From NCBI GenBank assembly GCA_036725345.1, contig DAIMEJ010000011.1, positions 1 to 64,000 on the forward strand: 64,000 nt of DNA, read 5' to 3'. Made by a program: the position numbers and the translations under genes. Under the pieces are notes generated by a model, which searched no databases, was not told the origin of the DNA, and saw nothing but the letters and a program-made list of their open reading frames with translations. Positions 24,556 to 35,441 of this stretch are shown piece after piece. The stretch's first letter is position 1. Every line of letters begins with the position of its first letter. The DNA is from JAPLJU01 sp036725345 (lineage in GTDB: Bacteria > Desulfobacterota > Syntrophia > Syntrophales > UBA2192).

Positions 24556-25487
24556 CTTGCCCTGCCTTCAAAATACCGGAGCACCCGCCTCAGTCCTTCC
24601 TCGAGCGGAACCCGGGGCTGCCAGCCCAGAATTTTCTTCGCCTTGGTGATATCGGGCTGCCGGATTCTCGGGTCGTCGACGGGCAGATCCCTGAAGACGA
24701 TGCTGCTCCTGGACCCGGTGACTTCGATCACCTTCCGTGCGAATTCCAGGACGGACATCTCGTCGGGATTCCCGAGATTCACGGGTTCGTGCTCATCGGA
24801 GCACAGAAGCCCGTAAATGCCCTCCACCAGGTCGTCGACATAGCAGAAACTTCTGGTCTGCGTGCCGTCCCCGAAAACGGTCAGAGCCTCACCCCGGAGG
24901 CTCTGCATCATGAAGGTCGGGAGAGCCCTTCCGTCGTCGATCCGCATCCTCGTACCGTAAGTGTTGAATATCCTGACAATCCTCGTGTTCACCCCGTGGT
25001 AACGGTGATAGGCCATGGTCAGTGCCTCGGCAAATCGTTTCGCTTCGTCGTAAACGCCCCGCGGACCGACGGGATTCACATTCCCCCAGTAATCCTCCGC
25101 CTGAGGGTGCACGAGGGGATCCCCGTAACACTCCGATGTCGAAGCGAGCAGATACCGGGCCCCTTTGGCCCTGGCAAGGCCGAGGGTTTTGTGCGTCCCC
25201 AGGGACCCCACCTTGAGCGTCTGGATGGGGAGCCGCAGGTAGTCGATGGGGCTTGCGGGAGAGGCGAAATGCAGAATGTTGTCCACCCCCCCCTCGACAT
25301 AGATATAATTGGTCACGTCATAATCAATAAACGTGAACCGCTCATGGCCGATGAGGTGGGCCACGTTGTCCATGTTGCCGGTCAGGAGATTGTCCATGCA
25401 GATGACCCGGTGACCCTTCGCGATGAAATAATCGCAAAGGTGACTGCCAAGAAAACCCGCCCCACCCGTAATCAAGGTTCTTTCCAT
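24552..25487 (-). CDS. UDP-glucuronate decarboxylase (UDP-xylose synthase) type SDR
   Basis: A 311-aa extended SDR. NAD loop GGAGFLGSH (8-16), the UXS-typical HFASPASPIDY, Thr-Ser-Glu catalytic region STSECYGDP, and Tyr146-x3-Lys150 in GVYDEAKR. It converts UDP-glucuronate to UDP-xylose; very similar SDRs make UDP-apiose or act on dTDP sugars, so the exact product is not certain. It is the first gene of the operon, about 40 nt after a good promoter. Confidence 0.85.
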   Translation of the reverse strand: MERTLITGGAGFLGSHLCDYFIAKGHRVICMDNLLTGNMDNVAHLIGHERFTFIDYDVTNYIYVEGGVDNILHFASPASPIDYLRLPIQTLKVGSLGTHKTLGLARAKGARYLLASTSECYGDPLVHPQAEDYWGNVNPVGPRGVYDEAKRFAEALTMAYHRYHGVNTRIVRIFNTYGTRMRIDDGRALPTFMMQSLRGEALTVFGDGTQTRSFCYVDDLVEGIYGLLCSDEHEPVNLGNPDEMSVLEFARKVIEVTGSRSSIVFRDLPVDDPRIRQPDITKAKKILGWQPRVPLEEGLRRVLRYFEGRAR

Positions 25488-25531
25488 AAAATCCCCAAAA
25501 GCGGTCCCTGCCCCCGTTTAAAAACGCGGGA

Positions 25532-25560
25532 ATGCTATTATGCCGTCGGATATTTGTCAA
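25532..25560 (-). promoter_or_regulatory. Sigma-70 promoter of the UXS-to-rlmB operon
   Basis: On the minus strand, consensus -35 TTGACA (25560-25555), a 17-base spacer and -10 TAGCAT (25537-25532). Predicted start near 25525, about 38 nt before the UXS start codon. Confidence 0.65.
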
Positions 25561-25599
25561 TGTTTTTCTCTACATAAATCGCCGGGACCCAAAACTTTC

Positions 25600-25626
25600 T
25601 TGACTATTGGACTAAAAAAATATAGT
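25600..25626 (+). promoter_or_regulatory. Possible promoter of lysS
   Basis: TTGACT (25600-25605) and TATAGT (25621-25626) with a short 15-base, A-rich spacer. It would give a leader of about 30 nt before ATG 25662 and is back-to-back with the promoter at 25532-25560. Confidence 0.4.
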
Positions 25627-25661
25627 CAAATCGCTTTATATAAACCCGTCGGAACGTCAGG

Positions 25662-27167
<1,506 letters not shown>

Positions 27168-27182
27168 TTTCAGGGGAACTCC

Positions 27183-28460
27183 ATGTCTTATGAATTATTC
27201 ATCAGCCTGCGCTACCTGAGGGCCAAGCGAAAGCAGGTGTTCGTCTCGATCATCACCTTCATCTCCATCACGGGGATATTCCTGGGGGTGGCGGCGCTGA
27301 TCATCGTGCTGGCCGTGATGAACGGATTCGAAACGGATCTGCGGGAGAAGATCCTGGGGATCAACGCCCACGTCGTCCTCATGCAGTACACGGGGATGAT
27401 GAAGGACCACGAGCGGGTGAAGGAGGCGGTCGAGACGGTCGACGGAGTCGTCGCCTCGACACCCTTTATCTACAGCCAGGCCATGCTCAAAAGCGGCGAC
27501 AACGTGCACGGCATCGTGCTGAGAGGTCTCTCGCCCGCGGACGCGGCGAAAGTCATCAACCTGGGGCGGACGACGGCGGGGGGTCTGGAACTCCTCTCGC
27601 CGGAAAGGAGAAAAGCCCTCAAGCTCGAACCGGCCGTCAGCGATCTCCCCGGCATCATCGTCGGCAAGGAGCTGGCCAAGAATCTGGGTGTTTTTCTTTA
27701 CGACACCCTGTACGTCGTTTCCCCCATGGGGATCTCGACCCCCGTCGGCATGGTGCCCCGGATGAAGAAATTCCTGGTGGTCGGCATCTTCGAATCGGGG
27801 TTCTATGAATACGATATTTCCCTCGCCTACGCCTCCCTCGGGGATACGCAGGAATTCCTGAATATCGGTGATCTGGTCACGGGACTCGAAATCAAGGTCA
27901 GCGACATCTACAGGGCGAACGAAATCGCCGCCGCCATCGAAAACAAGCTGGGCTTTCCCTTCTGGGCCAGGGACTGGATGAAAATGAACAAAAACCTTTT
28001 CGCGGCCCTCAAAATGGAGCGGAGGGTCATGTTTATCATCCTGAGTCTCATTGTGCTGGTGGCCGCGTTCAACATCATCACCACCCTGATCATGGTCGTC
28101 ATGGAGAAAAACAAGGACATCGCCATCCTCAAGTCCATGGGCGCCACGTCGAAGAGCATCATGAAAATTTTCGTCTATCAGGGTGTCATCATCGGCGGCA
28201 TCGGCACCCTTCTCGGCACCCTTGCGGGACTTCTCGTGGCCGTCAACCTCGGGGATATCTCGCGGTTCATCGAGAACCTTTTCGGCTTCAAAATTCTGCC
28301 GGGCGACGTGTACTACCTGAGCGAACTCCCCTCCAAGGTGAATTACGGGGACGTGGTGATCATCGTCATCGGGACCCTGCTGATCAGTTTCCTCGCGACC
28401 CTTTACCCCTCCAGGAACGCCTCGAGGCTCGATCCGGCCGAGGCGATCCGGTACGAGTAG
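27183..28460 (+). CDS. lolC: Lipoprotein-releasing ABC transporter permease LolC/LolE
   Basis: A 425-aa inner-membrane MacB-type permease: membrane segment 1 at about residues 24-45, a large periplasmic domain (about 46-275), and three C-terminal membrane segments, with the Lol-typical SLRYLRAKRKQVFVS start. It extracts outer-membrane lipoproteins and hands them to LolA. Only one permease gene is present, so it likely works as a homodimer (LolF-like) with LolD. Confidence 0.9.
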   Translation: MSYELFISLRYLRAKRKQVFVSIITFISITGIFLGVAALIIVLAVMNGFETDLREKILGINAHVVLMQYTGMMKDHERVKEAVETVDGVVASTPFIYSQAMLKSGDNVHGIVLRGLSPADAAKVINLGRTTAGGLELLSPERRKALKLEPAVSDLPGIIVGKELAKNLGVFLYDTLYVVSPMGISTPVGMVPRMKKFLVVGIFESGFYEYDISLAYASLGDTQEFLNIGDLVTGLEIKVSDIYRANEIAAAIENKLGFPFWARDWMKMNKNLFAALKMERRVMFIILSLIVLVAAFNIITTLIMVVMEKNKDIAILKSMGATSKSIMKIFVYQGVIIGGIGTLLGTLAGLLVAVNLGDISRFIENLFGFKILPGDVYYLSELPSKVNYGDVVIIVIGTLLISFLATLYPSRNASRLDPAEAIRYE

Positions 28461-28492
28461 GGCACCGGACGAACAGACGGATTTTATTCCTT

Positions 28493-29164
28493 ATGATTCT
28501 CGTCAAGGATTTGAAAAAGAGCTTTATCAAAGACGGTCAGGAAATCGAGGTTCTCAAGGGCTTCAACCTCGAGATCGCCAGGGGTGAATCCCTGGCCATG
28601 CTCGGCGTCTCGGGGGCCGGGAAGAGCACTTTCATACACATCCTGGGAACCCTCGATCACCCCACCTCGGGAACCGTCCTGTTTGACGGCGTCAACGTCT
28701 TCGACTGGCAGGAGACAAAAATCGCGGAATTCCGGAATAGGAAAATCGGGTTTGTTTTTCAGTTCCACCACCTCCTGCCCGAGTTCAACGCTTTGGAAAA
28801 CACCATGATGCCCGGTCTGATAAGCGGCATGCAGAGAATGGAGGCCGCCGACCGGGCGGGAACCCTTCTCGAAGAAGTCGGCCTGGGTCACCGGATCAAG
28901 CACAAACCGGGGGAGCTCTCCGGCGGTGAACAGCAGAGGGTCGCCTTTGCCCGGGCCCTGATGATGGAACCCGAGATCGTCCTGGCCGACGAGCCCACGG
29001 GCAACCTCGACTCGGAGACCGGGCGAAAGGTTTACGAAACCATGCTTGGCCTTAACCAGTCACGCAACATCACCCTGGTCGTGGTCACCCATAACCGGAC
29101 ACTGGCCGGTCACATGTCCCGGAGGATCGAACTCGAGGATGGAAAGATCACCCACAGCGAGTAA
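28493..29164 (+). CDS. lolD: Lipoprotein-releasing ABC transporter ATPase LolD
   Basis: A 223-aa ABC ATPase. Walker A GVSGAGKST (38-46), Q-loop VFQFHHLLPEFNALEN, signature LSGGEQQRVAFARAL, Walker B VLADEP and switch His in VVTHN. The QFHHLLPEF segment is typical of LolD. It powers lipoprotein release by LolC/E. It lies 32 nt after the permease and 7 nt before bamA. Confidence 0.93.
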   Translation: MILVKDLKKSFIKDGQEIEVLKGFNLEIARGESLAMLGVSGAGKSTFIHILGTLDHPTSGTVLFDGVNVFDWQETKIAEFRNRKIGFVFQFHHLLPEFNALENTMMPGLISGMQRMEAADRAGTLLEEVGLGHRIKHKPGELSGGEQQRVAFARALMMEPEIVLADEPTGNLDSETGRKVYETMLGLNQSRNITLVVVTHNRTLAGHMSRRIELEDGKITHSE

Positions 29165-29171
29165 GCGGCTT

Positions 29172-31811
29172 ATGACGCGGAAATGGAATCTGGTTCTCTG
29201 CGCCCTCTGTGTTTTATCCGTGTTCCTGTCCCGGCAAGCCGGCGCCCAGGATGTGAGAAAGGTGGCGGTCTTGCCCTTTGACGTGTACGCCGAGAAGGAC
29301 GCGGCGGCCCTGAGGGAAGACATTGATAGCGGCATTTCGGCGGAACTGAGGAAAAGGAAGGACCTTGCCATCGTCCCCAGGGACCAGTACCTGCAGCAGA
29401 TCAGTGGAAAGAAAATCGACGAAAGGCTGGCGATCGCCGCCGGAGAGGCGATCGGGGCAGACTATGTGATCATCGGGAGCCTCACGGCAATCGGAAATCT
29501 CTTCAGCCTGGATTCCAGGCTGATCGACGTGAAACAGAAGAAGGTCCTGCCGGGTATCTATGTCCAGGGGAGCGGAAAGGAAAATGTGAGCAGCCTGTCC
29601 ACACAGCTGGCCAGGGAGATCTCTCTTAAAATATCGGGCAAGGAGAGGATTGCCGGGGTCGTGTTCAAGGGCAACACGAAGATCGAAGACAATGCCATTC
29701 TGAACGTAATTAAAAGCACAAAGGGGAAGATGCTGACCGAGGCCGATCTGACTGCCGACATCAAAGCCATTTACAGGATGGGATATTTCAGCGATGTGAC
29801 CGCGGATGTTTCCGACGGTCCCGAGGGCAAGCTCATCACCTTCACGCTCAAGGAGAGACCGACGGTCTCGGATATCATCATCAAAGGCAATGACAAGGTG
29901 AGCACCGACGACATCAAGGCGACACTGACTATCAAGACCCGTCAGGTTCTCAACATGGACAAGGTCAGAACGGACACCGCAAAGATCAAGTCGCTCTACG
30001 ACGACAAGGGATATTTCAACGCCGAAATCGACTACGCGACCGAACCCAAAGGCGACAGGGAAATCCGGCTCGTGTTCAACATCAAGGAAAACGAGAGACT
30101 TTACATCCAGTCCATCAAGTTCGAAGGGAACCAGGCCTTTACGGAGAAGCAGCTCAAGGACGTCATGCAGACGTCGGAAACAACTATTTTCCGCTACTTC
30201 TCGGACGCCGGCGTTCTGAAAACCGAAAAATTGAGGGAGGACACCAGCAAACTCAAGGTGTTCTACCTGAATAACGGGTACATTCAGGCTCAAATCGGGG
30301 ACCCGGAAGTCACGCACGACAAGAAAGGCATCTATGTAAAGATCGCGATAAACGAAGGGAAACAATTCAAGGTCGGGAAGGTGGAAATCCTGGGTGACGC
30401 GCTCACCGTTTCCCGGGAAGAGATGATGACGAAACTGAAAGTCACACAGAAGGACTACTATGACCGGGAAGCCGTCCTCAAGGACATCGAGTATCTCTCC
30501 CGGATGGCCAACAACGACGGGTACGCCTATGCCGATGTCACACCCCGCGTCAATCCGAAGGAGAAGGAACAGCGGGTCGATGTGGCTTACGAAATCAAGA
30601 AAGGCATCCAGGTCTATTTCAACAGGATCACCATCTCGGGAAACACGAAAACCCGGGACAAGGTCATCCGGAGGCTCCTGGCCATGACCGAGGGGGATCT
30701 TTACAACAGCGACAAAATGAAGTCGAGTTTCGAGCGGCTGAATCGGTTGAGATTTTTCGAAGAAGTCAACTTCCAGACCGAGAAAGGCCCCCAGGAAAAC
30801 CTGACCAACGTCAACATCAACGTGAAAGAGAAACCGACGGGCATGTTCAGTATCGGCGCGGGCTACAGCGGGAATGAAGGCGCCATGGTCATGGCACAGA
30901 TATCCCAGAATAACCTCTTCGGCAGAGGGCAAACCCTGGCCCTCAGCGCCCGCCTGGGCTCCGAGATGAACAGCATGGAGTTGTCTTTCACCGAACCGTG
31001 GCTCTTCGATCTGCCCCTCTGGAGCAAGTTTGATATCTGGAACCTCTACAGAGAATACGATGAGTACAACCTCCATACCCGCGGCTTGGGAGCCACGCTG
31101 GGTTATCCTGTTTTCGAGAAGGTCTCGGGGTATATCGGCTACAAGCTGTCTTTAAACGACGTGCAGGACGTGGACGATGACGCCGCCCTCGTCATCAAGG
31201 AACAGGAAGGCGAAACGACGCAGAGCGGTGTCACCGTCTCTCTCTCCAGGGACGTCACGAATGACGCCATCTTCCCCTCCAGGGGCAGCCGGAACAGGGC
31301 AACGGCCGAGCAATACGGGGTCATCTTCGGAGGGGACGTCGACTTTGCCCGGTTCTCGCTGAGCACCTCCTGGTTTTTCCCGATTTTTGAGGATTATGTT
31401 TTCAACGCGCGCGCCCGCGCCGGTTATGAGATGCCGGAGTCGGGACAGGAGATCCCGATTTATGAACGCTACATCCTGGGTGGCATCAATTCTTTGAGGG
31501 GGTTGAGAGACGTGGGTCCCAAGGATCCGGCGACGGGAGACGTCATTGGGGGCACCACCATGTTCGTCGCCAATTTCGAGTTCCTCTTTCCGCTCATCAA
31601 GAACGCCGGGATGAAAGGGCTGTTTTTCTACGATACCGGAAACACGTGGGAAAGCGGGTATCACCTGAACGATATGAGACACACGGTCGGGACGGGCATT
31701 CGCTGGTACTCTCCCATAGGGCCCCTCAGGCTCGAATGGGGTTACGTGCTGGACCAGGAAGAAGGTGAGAGTGCCAGCCGCTTCGAATTCACAATCGGGT
31801 GGTTTATGTAA
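29172..31811 (+). CDS. bamA: Outer-membrane protein assembly factor BamA with N-terminal extension
   Basis: An 879-aa outer-membrane protein. Signal peptide to about residue 24 (LSRQAGA-Q). Residues about 26-155 form an extra periplasmic domain resembling the TolB/CsgG-like N-terminal fold (VAVLPFDVY...IGADYVIIGSLTAIG). Five POTRA domains of about 80 residues follow (about 158-555), then the Omp85 16-strand barrel (556-879). It inserts beta-barrel proteins into the outer membrane. The end is GWFM, so the usual terminal aromatic is one residue inside. ATG 29172 lies 7 nt after lolD; upstream in-frame ATGs fall inside lolD. Confidence 0.93.
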   Translation: MTRKWNLVLCALCVLSVFLSRQAGAQDVRKVAVLPFDVYAEKDAAALREDIDSGISAELRKRKDLAIVPRDQYLQQISGKKIDERLAIAAGEAIGADYVIIGSLTAIGNLFSLDSRLIDVKQKKVLPGIYVQGSGKENVSSLSTQLAREISLKISGKERIAGVVFKGNTKIEDNAILNVIKSTKGKMLTEADLTADIKAIYRMGYFSDVTADVSDGPEGKLITFTLKERPTVSDIIIKGNDKVSTDDIKATLTIKTRQVLNMDKVRTDTAKIKSLYDDKGYFNAEIDYATEPKGDREIRLVFNIKENERLYIQSIKFEGNQAFTEKQLKDVMQTSETTIFRYFSDAGVLKTEKLREDTSKLKVFYLNNGYIQAQIGDPEVTHDKKGIYVKIAINEGKQFKVGKVEILGDALTVSREEMMTKLKVTQKDYYDREAVLKDIEYLSRMANNDGYAYADVTPRVNPKEKEQRVDVAYEIKKGIQVYFNRITISGNTKTRDKVIRRLLAMTEGDLYNSDKMKSSFERLNRLRFFEEVNFQTEKGPQENLTNVNINVKEKPTGMFSIGAGYSGNEGAMVMAQISQNNLFGRGQTLALSARLGSEMNSMELSFTEPWLFDLPLWSKFDIWNLYREYDEYNLHTRGLGATLGYPVFEKVSGYIGYKLSLNDVQDVDDDAALVIKEQEGETTQSGVTVSLSRDVTNDAIFPSRGSRNRATAEQYGVIFGGDVDFARFSLSTSWFFPIFEDYVFNARARAGYEMPESGQEIPIYERYILGGINSLRGLRDVGPKDPATGDVIGGTTMFVANFEFLFPLIKNAGMKGLFFYDTGNTWESGYHLNDMRHTVGTGIRWYSPIGPLRLEWGYVLDQEEGESASRFEFTIGWFM

Positions 31812-31818
31812 AGGAATA

Positions 31819-31905
31819 GGCGCAAGGTGCAGGGCGCAAGGCAAAAGGCAAAAGATAAAAGAAAAAAATCATTGGCATCAAGCTTAAGGCTAAGGGTCGA
31901 ACAAT
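31819..31905. repeat. Tandem heptanucleotide repeat after bamA
   Basis: Seven units in perfect phase from 31819 to 31867: GGCGCAA GGTGCAG GGCGCAA GGCAAAA GGCAAAA GATAAAA GAAAAAA, then a second short run (AAGCTTA AGGCTAA GGGTCGA) to about 31900. It starts 8 nt after the bamA stop codon. Confidence 0.85.
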
Positions 31906-32075
31906 CTGGTTTGACTAGAGGCATCAGGCGAAAATCATTCCTTGACTCTTTTGCTCCGGCTGATTAAGTCGGGTGACAGGAGAAAGGGCGAAAGCTTCAT
32001 GGATATAAATCCGCAGACGAACCCCTGCCGTGTGACTGTCGCCCTGAGCAAACAACAAAAAAAGGAGAAAAAGAC

Positions 32076-32612
32076 ATGAGAAAGACGGGATTATGGACAG
32101 CGGGTTTGGCCCTGTTTCTGATCATCATGCTGGCAGGCCCCCGCCTGTCCTGGGCGCAGAAATTTGGTTTTGTAAATCTGAGAGAGGCTCTCATGGATTC
32201 GGAACCCGGGGACAAGATGGAGGCTGATTTCAAAAAAGCCTTTGAAAAAAAGAAAGCACAGCTCCAGCAAAAAGAAGCGGAGATGAGGAGGCTGAAGGAG
32301 GACCTCGAGAAGCAGCGGTCTGTTCTGAAGCCGGACGCTTTTCGTGAAAAGGAAAACAACTATTCGAACAAGTTGAGAGATTACCAGAGGATGGTCGAGG
32401 ATGCCAACCGGGAGATGGCCCAGAAAGAGCAGGAACTGGCCGCAAAGCTCCTTCCCGAGCTCGCCAAGGTGATAGAAGCCGTCGGAGAAAAAGAGGGGTA
32501 CACGGCTATATTCAGCATTGACAATCCGGTGGTGATCTACCGCAGCAAGTCAGTGGACATCACCAAAAAGGTCATCGAAGAATTCAACAAAAGATCCAAA
32601 GGCAAGAAATAA
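32076..32612 (+). CDS. skp: Periplasmic OmpH/Skp-family chaperone
   Basis: A 178-aa secreted protein. Signal peptide to about residue 27 (LSWA-Q), then KFGFVNLREAL at the start of the body domain and a long Lys/Glu-rich coiled coil (about residues 50-125) for the tentacle arms. Skp holds unfolded outer-membrane proteins on their way to BamA. A weak promoter (TTGACT 31942-31947, 17 nt, TAAGTC) and an AAAAAGGAG ribosome site precede it. It is followed 21 nt later by lpxD, the usual bamA-skp-lpxD order. Confidence 0.9.
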   Translation: MRKTGLWTAGLALFLIIMLAGPRLSWAQKFGFVNLREALMDSEPGDKMEADFKKAFEKKKAQLQQKEAEMRRLKEDLEKQRSVLKPDAFREKENNYSNKLRDYQRMVEDANREMAQKEQELAAKLLPELAKVIEAVGEKEGYTAIFSIDNPVVIYRSKSVDITKKVIEEFNKRSKGKK

Positions 32613-32633
32613 TTCTGTCCATCCGGGTCTGTC

Positions 32634-33671
32634 ATGAAAAAGACGAGCATGACCTTGCGGGAAATCGCTGCCTTTCTGAACGGAAGCGTGCGGGGCGACG
32701 GCGACACCACGATAACGGGCGTCCAGGGCATCGATGAGGCCCGGGAAGGCGACCTCACCTTTGTGGCAAACCCGAAATACCAGAAGAAGATAGCGTCGAC
32801 CAGGGCCTCCGCGATCATTGTCGCCCGGCCCCCTGAAGGATCGGACCGCAATTTCCTGGTTGTGAAAGACCCCTACATGGCCATGGCCCGGGTCCTGTCA
32901 CTCTTTTATCCCGAGGAGAAACCGCTGTCGGGAATCAGCCGCGATGCCGTCGTCGAAGAGGGGGCCCAGATCGGAGAAGGGGTCGCCATTGGCCCGAATG
33001 TCTTTGTCGGAAGGGGTGCCAGAATCGGGAGAGGGGTCACCCTCTACCCGGGGACCTGTATCGGTCATGACACTCTCATCGGAGAGGATTCGGTCCTCTA
33101 CCCCAATGTCACAGTCTATCGCCGCTCCATTATCGGGAAGCGCGTCGTCCTCCACGCGGGCGTCGTTGTGGGAAGCGACGGGTTCGGTTTCGCGAATCCC
33201 GGTCGCGACAATTTCAAGGTCCCCCAGGCGGGCTATGTCCAGATCGACGACGACGTCGAAATCGGCGCCAATACCACCATCGACCGCGGCACCCTGGGCA
33301 AGACGTGGATACAGCGGGGGGTCAAGATCGACAACCTCGTTCAGATCGCCCACAACGTGGTCATCGGGGAAAATTCCATCGTCGTCGCCCAGGTCGGGAT
33401 TTCCGGTAGTACGAAACTCGGACGGAGCGTTGTTCTGGGGGGGCAGGCCGGTCTTATCGGCCACATTACGATTGGCGACGGCGTCATGATCGCGGCCCAG
33501 TCCGGCGTCGCCAGGGACATCCCGCCCGGGCAGATCGTATCCGGGTCGCCTACCATGCCGCACCAGGAATGGCTTCGACTCCAGGTCCACCTGAGCAAAA
33601 TGCCCGAGCTTCGCAACACCGTCACTTCGCTTCTCAAGAGGGTCGAGGCGCTCGAGAAAAAGAAGGCGTGA
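32634..33671 (+). CDS. lpxD: UDP-3-O-acyl-glucosamine N-acyltransferase LpxD
   Basis: A 345-aa lipid A enzyme: N-terminal uridine-binding domain (residues 1-105, with LTFVANPKYQ), a left-handed beta helix of hexapeptide repeats (about 106-310) and a C-terminal helix. Catalytic His240 is in IAHNVVIGEN. It adds the second 3-hydroxyacyl chain to the sugar nitrogen. fabZ, often found between lpxD and lpxA, is absent. Confidence 0.93.
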   Translation: MKKTSMTLREIAAFLNGSVRGDGDTTITGVQGIDEAREGDLTFVANPKYQKKIASTRASAIIVARPPEGSDRNFLVVKDPYMAMARVLSLFYPEEKPLSGISRDAVVEEGAQIGEGVAIGPNVFVGRGARIGRGVTLYPGTCIGHDTLIGEDSVLYPNVTVYRRSIIGKRVVLHAGVVVGSDGFGFANPGRDNFKVPQAGYVQIDDDVEIGANTTIDRGTLGKTWIQRGVKIDNLVQIAHNVVIGENSIVVAQVGISGSTKLGRSVVLGGQAGLIGHITIGDGVMIAAQSGVARDIPPGQIVSGSPTMPHQEWLRLQVHLSKMPELRNTVTSLLKRVEALEKKKA

Positions 33672-33712
33672 GGCGCATTGCCTGCCCGCCTGAACAGACA
33701 GAAGGGAAAATG

Positions 33713-34486
33713 ATGAACATTCATCCGGCAGCCATCGTGGACCCCGGCGCGCAGTTGAGTGAAGGGGTCCAGATCGGTCCTTATACCGTCATTCATTCCG
33801 ACGTGACGATCGGAAAAAACACCGTCATCGGGCCCCACGTCATCATCGACAGCCACACGGACATCGGCGCCGACTGCAGGATCTTCCAGTTCAGTTCCAT
33901 CGGGGCCGCCCCGCAGGATCTGAAGTATCGGGGAGAAGAGACGCGGGTGATCATCGGTGACCGCAATGTGATACGGGAATTCGTCACCATCAACCGGTCC
34001 ACGACGGCCGATATCGGCATGACCAAGATCGGCAACGACAATCTCATCATGGCTTACAGCCACGTTGCGCACAACTGCCGGCTGGGAAACTTTATCGTGA
34101 TGGCCAACGCCGCCAATCTGGCCGGTCACATCGACGTGGAGGATTTCGCGATCATCGGCGGCCTGAGCGGCGTCCACCAGTTTACCCGGATCGGAACCCA
34201 CGCCTTCATCGGCGGCGCCTCCGCCGTCGCGCAGGATGTGCCGCCCTACGTGACGGTCTCGGGCAACCGCGCGAGACTCTACGGGCTGAATGTGGTCGGT
34301 TTGAAACGCAGGGGATTCAGCGAGGAAACCCTCAAGGCCCTGAGGCAGACGTACAAGATTATATTCCGATCCGCTTTGACCCTGAAAAAAGCCGTTGCAA
34401 TAGTCAGGGCGGAGGTGCCGGATCTGCCCGAGGTCAGGCACATGGTCGAGTTCATCGAAGGATCGGAAAGGGGTGTATGCAGGTAA
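33713..34486 (+). CDS. lpxA: UDP-N-acetylglucosamine acyltransferase LpxA
   Basis: A 257-aa hexapeptide-repeat acyltransferase for the first acylation of lipid A. Catalytic-equivalent His120 is in SHVAHNCRLGN (E. coli His125). The start is ATG 33713 with AGGGA seven bases upstream; an adjacent ATG at 33710 is too close to it. With gnnA/gnnB following, the likely acceptor is UDP-GlcNAc3N (3-amino), giving an amide-linked chain, by analogy with Acidithiobacillus and Leptospira LpxA. Confidence 0.93.
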   Translation: MNIHPAAIVDPGAQLSEGVQIGPYTVIHSDVTIGKNTVIGPHVIIDSHTDIGADCRIFQFSSIGAAPQDLKYRGEETRVIIGDRNVIREFVTINRSTTADIGMTKIGNDNLIMAYSHVAHNCRLGNFIVMANAANLAGHIDVEDFAIIGGLSGVHQFTRIGTHAFIGGASAVAQDVPPYVTVSGNRARLYGLNVVGLKRRGFSEETLKALRQTYKIIFRSALTLKKAVAIVRAEVPDLPEVRHMVEFIEGSERGVCR

Positions 34487-34493
34487 GGCAAGG

Positions 34494-35441
34494 ATGAAGA
34501 CATTAAGGGTCGGCGTGGTGGGCATTGGCCACCTCGGAAACTACCACCTGCAGAAGTACAAGCTCCTGCCGGGCGTGGAGGTCGTCGGCGTGGCCGATAC
34601 CCTGCTCGAACGATCGCGGAAAGCGGCGGTCCTTTATGGCTGCAAAGCCTTCACCGACCACCGGGACCTCATCGGCGGTGTCGATGCCGTCAGCATTGCG
34701 GTCCCCACCCGGTTCCACCACGCCGTCGCGAAGGACTTTCTTGCGGCGGGAGTCCATGTCCTCCTGGAAAAACCGATGACTGTCACGCTCGAGGAGGCCG
34801 ATGACCTCATCGACACGGCCGGCAAAAAAGGCGTCATTCTCCAGATCGGGTTCGTGGAACGCTTCAACCCGGCCGTGACGGCGCTGGGAAAGGTCATCGA
34901 AAAACCCATGTTCATCGAGTCCCATCGCCTCCATCCCTTCATCGAGCGCGGAACCGACGTCGATGTCGTACTCGATCTGATGATCCACGATCTTGATATC
35001 ATCCTTCATTTCGTGAAATCCCCGGTGAAGAACGTGGAGGCCGTCGGTGTCTCCGTCCTTTCCGACAAGGTGGACATTTCGAACGTGCGGATGGTCTTCG
35101 AGAACGGCTGCGTGGCCAACATCACGGCCAGCCGCATCACCCTGAAGAACCTCCAAAAGATACGGTTTTTCGGGCTGGAAGGTTACCATTCCGTCGACTT
35201 CGAAAAAAGGGAACTCGTTTCCCTGAGCAAGACGCAAGGATCTGACGGCAAGGTCAGAATCGGCTACAACGATGTCGAGGTCATCCCCTGTGATCCCCTC
35301 GAAGAGGAGATCAGGGCCTTCATCCGCTCCGTGGAGACCGGATCAATCCCGGTGGTGTCCGGACAGGAGGGGCGAAAATCCCTGGAACTGGCCGTCAACA
35401 TCCTCAGGCTGATGAAAACGGGAGGCGAGTTGATATCATGA
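34494..35441 (+). CDS. gnnA: UDP-GlcNAc 3-dehydrogenase, Gfo/Idh/MocA family (GnnA)
   Basis: A 315-aa NAD-dependent oxidoreductase. Rossmann motif GVVGIGHLGNYH, EKP motif in VLLEKPMTVT and a C-terminal beta-sheet domain. Placement between lpxA and lpxB, with an aminotransferase next, matches gnnA-gnnB of Acidithiobacillus ferrooxidans, where GnnA oxidises the 3-OH of UDP-GlcNAc. ATG 34494 has AAGG upstream; an in-frame ATG at 34473 would overlap lpxA. A general sugar dehydrogenase is the alternative, but the context is specific. Confidence 0.85.
   Translation: MKTLRVGVVGIGHLGNYHLQKYKLLPGVEVVGVADTLLERSRKAAVLYGCKAFTDHRDLIGGVDAVSIAVPTRFHHAVAKDFLAAGVHVLLEKPMTVTLEEADDLIDTAGKKGVILQIGFVERFNPAVTALGKVIEKPMFIESHRLHPFIERGTDVDVVLDLMIHDLDIILHFVKSPVKNVEAVGVSVLSDKVDISNVRMVFENGCVANITASRITLKNLQKIRFFGLEGYHSVDFEKRELVSLSKTQGSDGKVRIGYNDVEVIPCDPLEEEIRAFIRSVETGSIPVVSGQEGRKSLELAVNILRLMKTGGELIS

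Noticed and set aside
29214..31076. 620-aa open frame on the minus strand
   Set aside because: It is antisense to bamA; the long open frame comes from codon bias of a GC-rich gene and matches no family.
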